Shown here: positions 6,699 through 10,254 of the stretch, piece by piece
Position numbering within the stretch: position 1 is the first letter of the stretch
Layout: every line of letters begins with the position of its first letter
Source of the DNA: Chloroflexota bacterium
GTDB taxonomy: Bacteria; Chloroflexota; Anaerolineae; Anaerolineales; UBA11579
Length of the DNA: 10,254 nucleotides
Assembly: GCA_030610225.1 (NCBI GenBank)
Contig: JAUWSD010000023.1
Span: forward strand, 1-10,254
Reading direction: 5' to 3'
Translations under genes and position numbers: made by a program
Notes under the pieces: model-generated
Database searches by the model: none
The model's input: the letters and a program-made list of their open reading frames with translations, nothing else
Told to the model about the DNA's origin: nothing

Positions 6699-8618
6699 TT
6701 AGTGTATTGTTGCTGGGGATAAATAGATCCTGTAGGATTCGAATACCAGATCGCCCCATTCAACATCTTCCAGTACTGCTTCTTCAAAGAGCTCAACAGC
6801 ATTTTCTTTTCCAGATATATGAACCTCAAAGACTGCTGTGTCTTCTGGCGCATCACCTGTTTGAGCGGAGAAAAGCACATATTTGCCGTTTTCAGTAAAG
6901 ACTGCGTTGTAATAGATGAAATAGTCTTCATCCACTTCGTGCAGTTCAACGATGTCAGCATCTTCTTTTATCTCTACAATGAAGAGCCCATGGTCATCGT
7001 TTTGATCCTCTTTGCCATGGAAGACAAAATACCTGCCGTCAGGTGAGTAGTTCAGGATTTGAGCATCATGCCATTCTTCGATCAGGACGAAATTCTCTTC
7101 TTCGTCCAACGAATTTACTATCAGGCTGAAATCGAAATTTTCATCATAGATATCATTGAAGAGCTTATCCACACCAGGGATTTTGTATGCATTGGCAATA
7201 TTCAGATCGTCATCATAGATCTTTGTGAGACCTTTTCCGCTGACATTGCATGTGAATATAACAGTGTCATCTTGGTCATATTCAACAATGAAGATGCTGT
7301 CAGGATCGTCGGAAAAACCGAATTCAAGCTCTTCCCCGCTGTAGATCTCAACCAGATCGTCCTTGCCCATATTGTATGAATAGATCGTGATGTCGTCATA
7401 ATCACTGCCAGCCAGGATGATGGCGTATTTTCCGCTTTCATCAAATAAGTAGGTCATATAATTTTCTTCAATGATGGCATTTCCTTCTGAGAAGCGGTAG
7501 ATGCCGGGATCGCCCTTGTCAATGCCGATATACAAGCCGTCATCATTGCTGCCGGGCTGGAAAAAGACCCTGGCAACTCTATCTATCTCATCACTCAGCT
7601 CAATTTCGTCCCCATCCTTATCAAGCATGAATAACTGTTCATCTTCCATGTCCTCGACAATATAGGCAACGGTGGAGAGATCACCCGAGATATAGTAATT
7701 TGAGATATCATCGATATCTTTGAGAAGCATTATCTCCTCATCCCTATTGACGTCATAGATGAACAGGTCGTCATTATCTTCCACTAAGAAATTGTTGGGA
7801 CCCTTAATATGGCATGTATCGGATTTGACAACTCTTTCTGCTTCATCTTTCAGGTCAGAGTAATGGCAGAGAGCGTTGTTATCATGCTCTTCTATCATCA
7901 AACGGCCTTCGTCTAAATACAGGAAGCCGGTCATTTCGTTCTCTGTCTGGAAAAGTAATTCAGGCTCAGCTTTTCCGAACTGCATCTGTTCGATAATGGT
8001 CTCACCATCATCGTTGTACATGAAGATGATCTTGTCTAATTCCGGGACGAATTGAGCGCCTGAAATGGAGCCAGACCATTCTCCTTCATTCATTTTGATC
8101 AAATATGATGAGCCGGTGAAAGTGTCGATATTCTTAAGTATTCTGACAGTTTCCCGGTTCTCTTTCCCATATTCTACGGTATATAGATCGACCTCGTAAT
8201 CAGAATCGCGGAAGGCGAGGATCATGCCTTTGCCGCTTCCGCCTGAAAATACACAGATCAGGACGATGGCTATAACTGCGAGGAAGAGCAGGTTCGCTCC
8301 GATGAATAAGGCTTTGTTCTCGCCTGAGAACAGCTTTTTGATGGAATCTGTGATCGGTGATTCCTGTGCCGCTGTCTTTGATGCCGCGACGTTTTTTGTC
8401 GCCGCTTTTTTAGGAGATGCTTTTTTGGGGGCGGCCTTTTTCGTCGCCACCGTCTTCTTTGACGGCGCTTTCTTTTTAGGTGCTGGTTTTTTTGCTGCTG
8501 TGGTCTTCTTTGTAGCTGCTTTCTTTTTAGGTGCTGCCGCTTTTTTAGGCACTGCCTTTTTTGGTGTTGTCTTCTTAACTTCTTTTTCTTTTGGGTCAGA
8601 TTCTTTCTCTGCTGCCAT
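6699..8618 (-). CDS. Membrane-anchored beta-propeller-like protein with Lys/Ala/Pro-rich cytoplasmic tail
   Basis: I do not recognise a named family for the full 639-residue protein. Residues about 14-83 are a low-complexity tail of repeated KKA, APKKK and ATKK units, like eukaryotic H1 or bacterial histone-H1-like tails. Residues about 103-125 are one hydrophobic helix (FIGANLLFLAVIAIVLICVF); the basic side stays inside, so the rest should be outside the membrane. Residues 130-639 are very acidic, rich in Asp, Glu, Tyr and Phe, with PD40/WD40-like blades such as FDESGKYAIIL at 392-402, YSPDGRYFVFHG at 524-535 and FTENGKYVLFS at 574-584. These suggest a TolB-like propeller. Few Cys are present (C251, C269, C457). 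The start is ATG 8618 with AAGGAG (8625-8630) at 6 bases. It stands alone, convergent to the operon and not obviously related to it. The Lys-rich tail could bind nucleic acid or membrane phosphates; that is a guess. Confidence 0.85.
   Translation of the reverse strand: MAAEKESDPKEKEVKKTTPKKAVPKKAAAPKKKAATKKTTAAKKPAPKKKAPSKKTVATKKAAPKKASPKKAATKNVAASKTAAQESPITDSIKKLFSGENKALFIGANLLFLAVIAIVLICVFSGGSGKGMILAFRDSDYEVDLYTVEYGKENRETVRILKNIDTFTGSSYLIKMNEGEWSGSISGAQFVPELDKIIFMYNDDGETIIEQMQFGKAEPELLFQTENEMTGFLYLDEGRLMIEEHDNNALCHYSDLKDEAERVVKSDTCHIKGPNNFLVEDNDDLFIYDVNRDEEIMLLKDIDDISNYYISGDLSTVAYIVEDMEDEQLFMLDKDGDEIELSDEIDRVARVFFQPGSNDDGLYIGIDKGDPGIYRFSEGNAIIEENYMTYLFDESGKYAIILAGSDYDDITIYSYNMGKDDLVEIYSGEELEFGFSDDPDSIFIVEYDQDDTVIFTCNVSGKGLTKIYDDDLNIANAYKIPGVDKLFNDIYDENFDFSLIVNSLDEEENFVLIEEWHDAQILNYSPDGRYFVFHGKEDQNDDHGLFIVEIKEDADIVELHEVDEDYFIYYNAVFTENGKYVLFSAQTGDAPEDTAVFEVHISGKENAVELFEEAVLEDVEWGDLVFESYRIYLSPATIH
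8467..8536. repeat. 19-bp direct repeat within the Lys/Ala/Pro-rich coding stretch
   Basis: An identical 19-base unit occurs at 8467-8485 and 8518-8536, 51 bases (17 codons) apart, in frame on the minus strand, where it codes for APKKKA. The wider region about 8370-8575 is made of diverged copies of similar short units. It is an internal repeat of the coding region that could expand or contract by slippage. Confidence 0.75.
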
Positions 8619-8662
8619 TTGAAACTCCTTTTGTGTTTCGATATAACTACAAAACTGAGTTG

Positions 8663-8690
8663 ATTATACAAAGAACATATGCAACTGCAA
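8663..8690 (-). promoter_or_regulatory. Candidate sigma-70-type promoter of the propeller-protein gene
   Basis: Read on the minus strand, a perfect TATAAT lies at 8668-8663. Upstream, TTGCAG (8690-8685) at 16 bases, or TTTGCA (8691-8686) at 17 bases, could be a weak -35 box. It is about 45 bases before the ATG at 8618, which leaves a short leader holding the Shine-Dalgarno. The surroundings are very AT-rich, so chance matches are likely. Confidence 0.45.
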
Positions 8691-8766
8691 AATGGATTTA
8701 CTAGTTAATTATAGCTATTTATTAAATCTTGACATTATAATCACAAAAAGAACGCAAGTTCTATAA

Positions 8767-8838
8767 ATGATAATATCGGAGGGCAAGGGCAGCAGACGGG
8801 GGATATATGCGGGGAGCAGCGGGTGGGCATTATTTTAA
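8767..8838 (+). pseudogene. Possible 3' remnant of an upstream phage gene (23 codons)
   Basis: A short open frame ends in TAA at 8836-8838, a stop that overlaps the AAGGAGG ribosome binding site of the next gene, as in tightly packed phage operons. Its predicted end, GSRRGIYAGSSGWALF, is encoded by GC-rich DNA like the downstream gene, while in-frame stop TAA (8764-8766) and AT-rich DNA precede it. It may be the tail of a gene such as a terminase that was cut off at the junction. It is too short to identify, and could be plain leader sequence. Confidence 0.22.
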
Positions 8839-8848
8839 GGAGGAAAGT

Positions 8849-10254
8849 TTGAGGAAACTTCAATATTTTCAGGAAAAAGCAAGATCGATGGTGCAGAGGG
8901 ACAGCAAAAGGGACGAGATGTTCAGGGCTATGGATGCTATGTGGCAGGGTGAATGGGCCCTTCCGCAGAAGCTGGCCAGCCTGAGATGGATCCATAAGGT
9001 CGTCAGCACCGACCCCCATGACGCGGTCAGGGCAGGGTCACGGGTGCTGTCTGCGATCGCACCGAGGATCAAGGTCTACCCGATGGGGGATAACAGGGGA
9101 TCAAGGGCGCAGGCGGATAAACTGGAGAGGGCTTTGGGATGGTTCTTGAAGCAGGCTGCCGGCAGAAGAAGAGGGAATATTTTGCGCGACATCATCCTGA
9201 GCGCGCTGCTATATGATGAGGTGGCCGCCCAGGTCCTCTTCCTGCCGACCCAGATCAAAGCGGTGAAGGCTTTTGGGGGAGATATAAGAAAACTGGAATC
9301 AGCGCTGGCATATGGCCCCTTTGCGATCATGGTCAGAAATCCGCGGCATGTGCATGTCAGCTATTCCGACCTGATGCCGGAGGCGGTGCTGCTGAAAAGG
9401 GTCATGCCGGTCAGCGAGGTACTGGGCTTCTGGGGGAAGAAGGCGCAGCGGCTGAAGAATTACCTGGGGGCCAGCAAGAACCCGGAGCTTAAATATGTCA
9501 GCGTTTACGATTATATGGACCTGAATTCGAGGGTGGTGTGGGGCATCCTGCAGGAGGATGGGGGCAGCATCAGCCCTGCGATGGGGGACCCTGATGCTGA
9601 GTCCGGGGCCGGGATCGAGATCTTGCGTGAGAAAAATGATCTCGGATTTTTGCCATGGGCGGTGAAGGTGGGAGGTACCAATCTATCAGATTCATCCGTC
9701 CACCAGCGCATACCCCTGCTTTATTCAGTCTTCCAGACGGGGCAGTGGGATACGCAGAACATCCTTGAGACCCTGATCGCCAGTGAGGTGATCGCCTATG
9801 CCGCCGCACCGCGCCTGAAAGTCGAGGGGCCGACGGATGCGGTCGATGTCGATTACGGCGAACCGGGCAGGATCGCGTATGTGCCGCCGGGGCATCAGCT
9901 CTCAAAGCTTGGGGCACCGGAGATGGACCAGAGCTTGATGATGATCTCCGACCGCATTAGCAGCAGGATCGGGAAGAGCACCATTCCGCGCGTGCTGCAG
10001 ACCGGCGACTTCCCCAGCGGGACGGCATTTGCCACTCTGAACCTCGCCACCCAGAGCGGCGTTAAGAGCCTGAACCCCTACAGGGAGCTGGCTGAAGATG
10101 TGATCGGGGAGATATTGGTGCAGATGCTGCGCTGGATCAAGCATCATGACGAGGCCCTGGTCGCTTTTGGGCAGCGCAAGAACCACCCGGGGGAGCAGAT
10201 CTATGTGGATGCGAAAGAGATCGACCCGAACAGGATGGTGGTGGATGTTGAGCT
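8849..10254 (+). CDS. Putative tailed-phage portal protein (3' partial, TTG start)
   Basis: An open frame of 468 codons runs off the right edge without a stop. The start is taken as TTG 8849 because AAGGAGG (8837-8843) lies five bases upstream; the first in-frame ATG (8888, codon 14) has no such site. The sequence has the look of a portal protein, the dodecameric ring through which DNA enters the capsid: a helical N-terminal part ending in TDPHDAVRAGSRVLSAIAP at 54-72, a mixed alpha/beta middle (about 110-300), then a glycine- and Ser/Thr-rich segment IGKSTIPRVLQTGDFPSGTA at 374-393 followed by a long helix-rich part (about 405-440), similar to the stem and crown order of portals. No membrane segment or enzyme motif is seen. 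Codon use is GC-rich with many AGG Arg codons (41 of 60 bases are G or C in 9781-9840), unlike the operon. The family call is from overall impression; another phage head protein is possible. Confidence 0.6.
   Translation, partial: MRKLQYFQEKARSMVQRDSKRDEMFRAMDAMWQGEWALPQKLASLRWIHKVVSTDPHDAVRAGSRVLSAIAPRIKVYPMGDNRGSRAQADKLERALGWFLKQAAGRRRGNILRDIILSALLYDEVAAQVLFLPTQIKAVKAFGGDIRKLESALAYGPFAIMVRNPRHVHVSYSDLMPEAVLLKRVMPVSEVLGFWGKKAQRLKNYLGASKNPELKYVSVYDYMDLNSRVVWGILQEDGGSISPAMGDPDAESGAGIEILREKNDLGFLPWAVKVGGTNLSDSSVHQRIPLLYSVFQTGQWDTQNILETLIASEVIAYAAAPRLKVEGPTDAVDVDYGEPGRIAYVPPGHQLSKLGAPEMDQSLMMISDRISSRIGKSTIPRVLQTGDFPSGTAFATLNLATQSGVKSLNPYRELAEDVIGEILVQMLRWIKHHDEALVAFGQRKNHPGEQIYVDAKEIDPNRMVVDVE

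Larger units (their letters stand above)
8619..8848. other. Intergenic region with host-to-phage composition change
   Basis: This 230-base gap between two divergent genes holds the promoter area of the minus-strand gene (about 8619-8700), then very AT-rich DNA (16 of 60 bases are G or C in 8641-8700), then from about 8776 purine-rich, GC-rich DNA like the following phage-type gene. A small perfect hairpin (AGAAC 8749-8753, GTTCT 8758-8762, loop GCAA) lies just before the change, with no T run behind it. No tRNA, integrase or recognisable att repeat is visible. Confidence 0.6.

Noticed and set aside
8370..8575. Repetitive stretch considered as a CRISPR or minisatellite array
   Set aside because: Units are short, unevenly spaced and diverged, stay in codon frame, and encode a low-complexity protein tail.
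8224..8622. Plus-strand frame of 132 codons that looks like a hydrophobic Phe/Ala-rich membrane protein
   Set aside because: It is the reverse complement of the Lys/Ala/Pro-rich tail of the minus-strand gene; AAG/GCA repeats read backwards give Phe and Ala. No Shine-Dalgarno was found for it.
8270..8671. Second minus-strand frame of 133 codons, very rich in Lys, Arg and Gln
   Set aside because: It is a shifted reading of the same repeats; the other frame has the better ribosome binding site, the membrane helix and the propeller domain.
8729..8741. TTGACA followed directly by TATAAT on the plus strand as a promoter for the phage-like gene
   Set aside because: The two boxes are nearly adjacent and not about 17 bases apart, and neither has a proper partner at normal spacing in this AT-rich stretch.
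9570..10186. Minus-strand frames opposite the portal-like gene
   Set aside because: They are open only because the DNA is GC-rich; the plus frame is open for 468 codons with a strong Shine-Dalgarno.

Overview
The window has three parts: a co-directional anaerobic redox operon on the + strand (1 to 6653), a single membrane-anchored protein gene on the - strand (6699 to 8618), and the left part of a phage-like segment on the + strand (about 8770 to the end). The organism looks like a strictly anaerobic bacterium that uses, or once used, the methyl branch of the Wood-Ljungdahl pathway. The gene set recalls acetogens such as Moorella and anaerobic Chloroflexota or Desulfobacterota. A Chloroflexota (Anaerolineae-like) host is my best guess, but it rests on general impression only and no marker gene is present.

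Region 1 (1-6653) encodes, in order, a very long HdrA-type flavoprotein (5' end outside the window), MvhD, MetV, MetF and a fused HdrC-HdrB protein. Gaps are 5, -4, 2 and 18 bases, each start has a Shine-Dalgarno sequence, and a strong hairpin terminator follows. Together these are the parts of a heterodisulfide-reductase-like, potentially electron-bifurcating 5,10-methylenetetrahydrofolate reductase. MetF would reduce methylene-THF with MetV as iron-sulfur/zinc partner, HdrCB and HdrA would relay and split electrons at flavin, and MvhD would connect to an electron donor. No MvhA/MvhG hydrogenase subunits lie in the window.

The most notable point is that mvhD contains an in-frame TGA (3284-3286) exactly where the family has a conserved cysteine. 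The reading frame continues for 77 further sense codons with full family similarity to a stop that overlaps metV by ATGA. A hairpin of the right size and distance for a bacterial SECIS lies just downstream. I read it as a selenoprotein of 144 residues, not a pseudogene. Ordinary gene calling would cut it to 66 residues.

Region 2 (6699-8618, minus) encodes a 639-residue protein with a histone-H1-like Lys/Ala/Pro tail, one membrane helix and a large acidic beta-propeller-like extracytoplasmic domain. It has its own Shine-Dalgarno, a candidate promoter, and shares the bidirectional terminator with the operon.

Region 3 begins after an AT-rich intergenic stretch. Base composition jumps from AT-rich to GC-rich near 8775, and a long open frame from a TTG start at 8849 runs off the end of the window. 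It resembles a tailed-phage portal protein. This is either the edge of a prophage or prophage remnant, or a junction of unrelated DNA in an assembly. No tRNA, rRNA, CRISPR array, transposase or integrase was seen.
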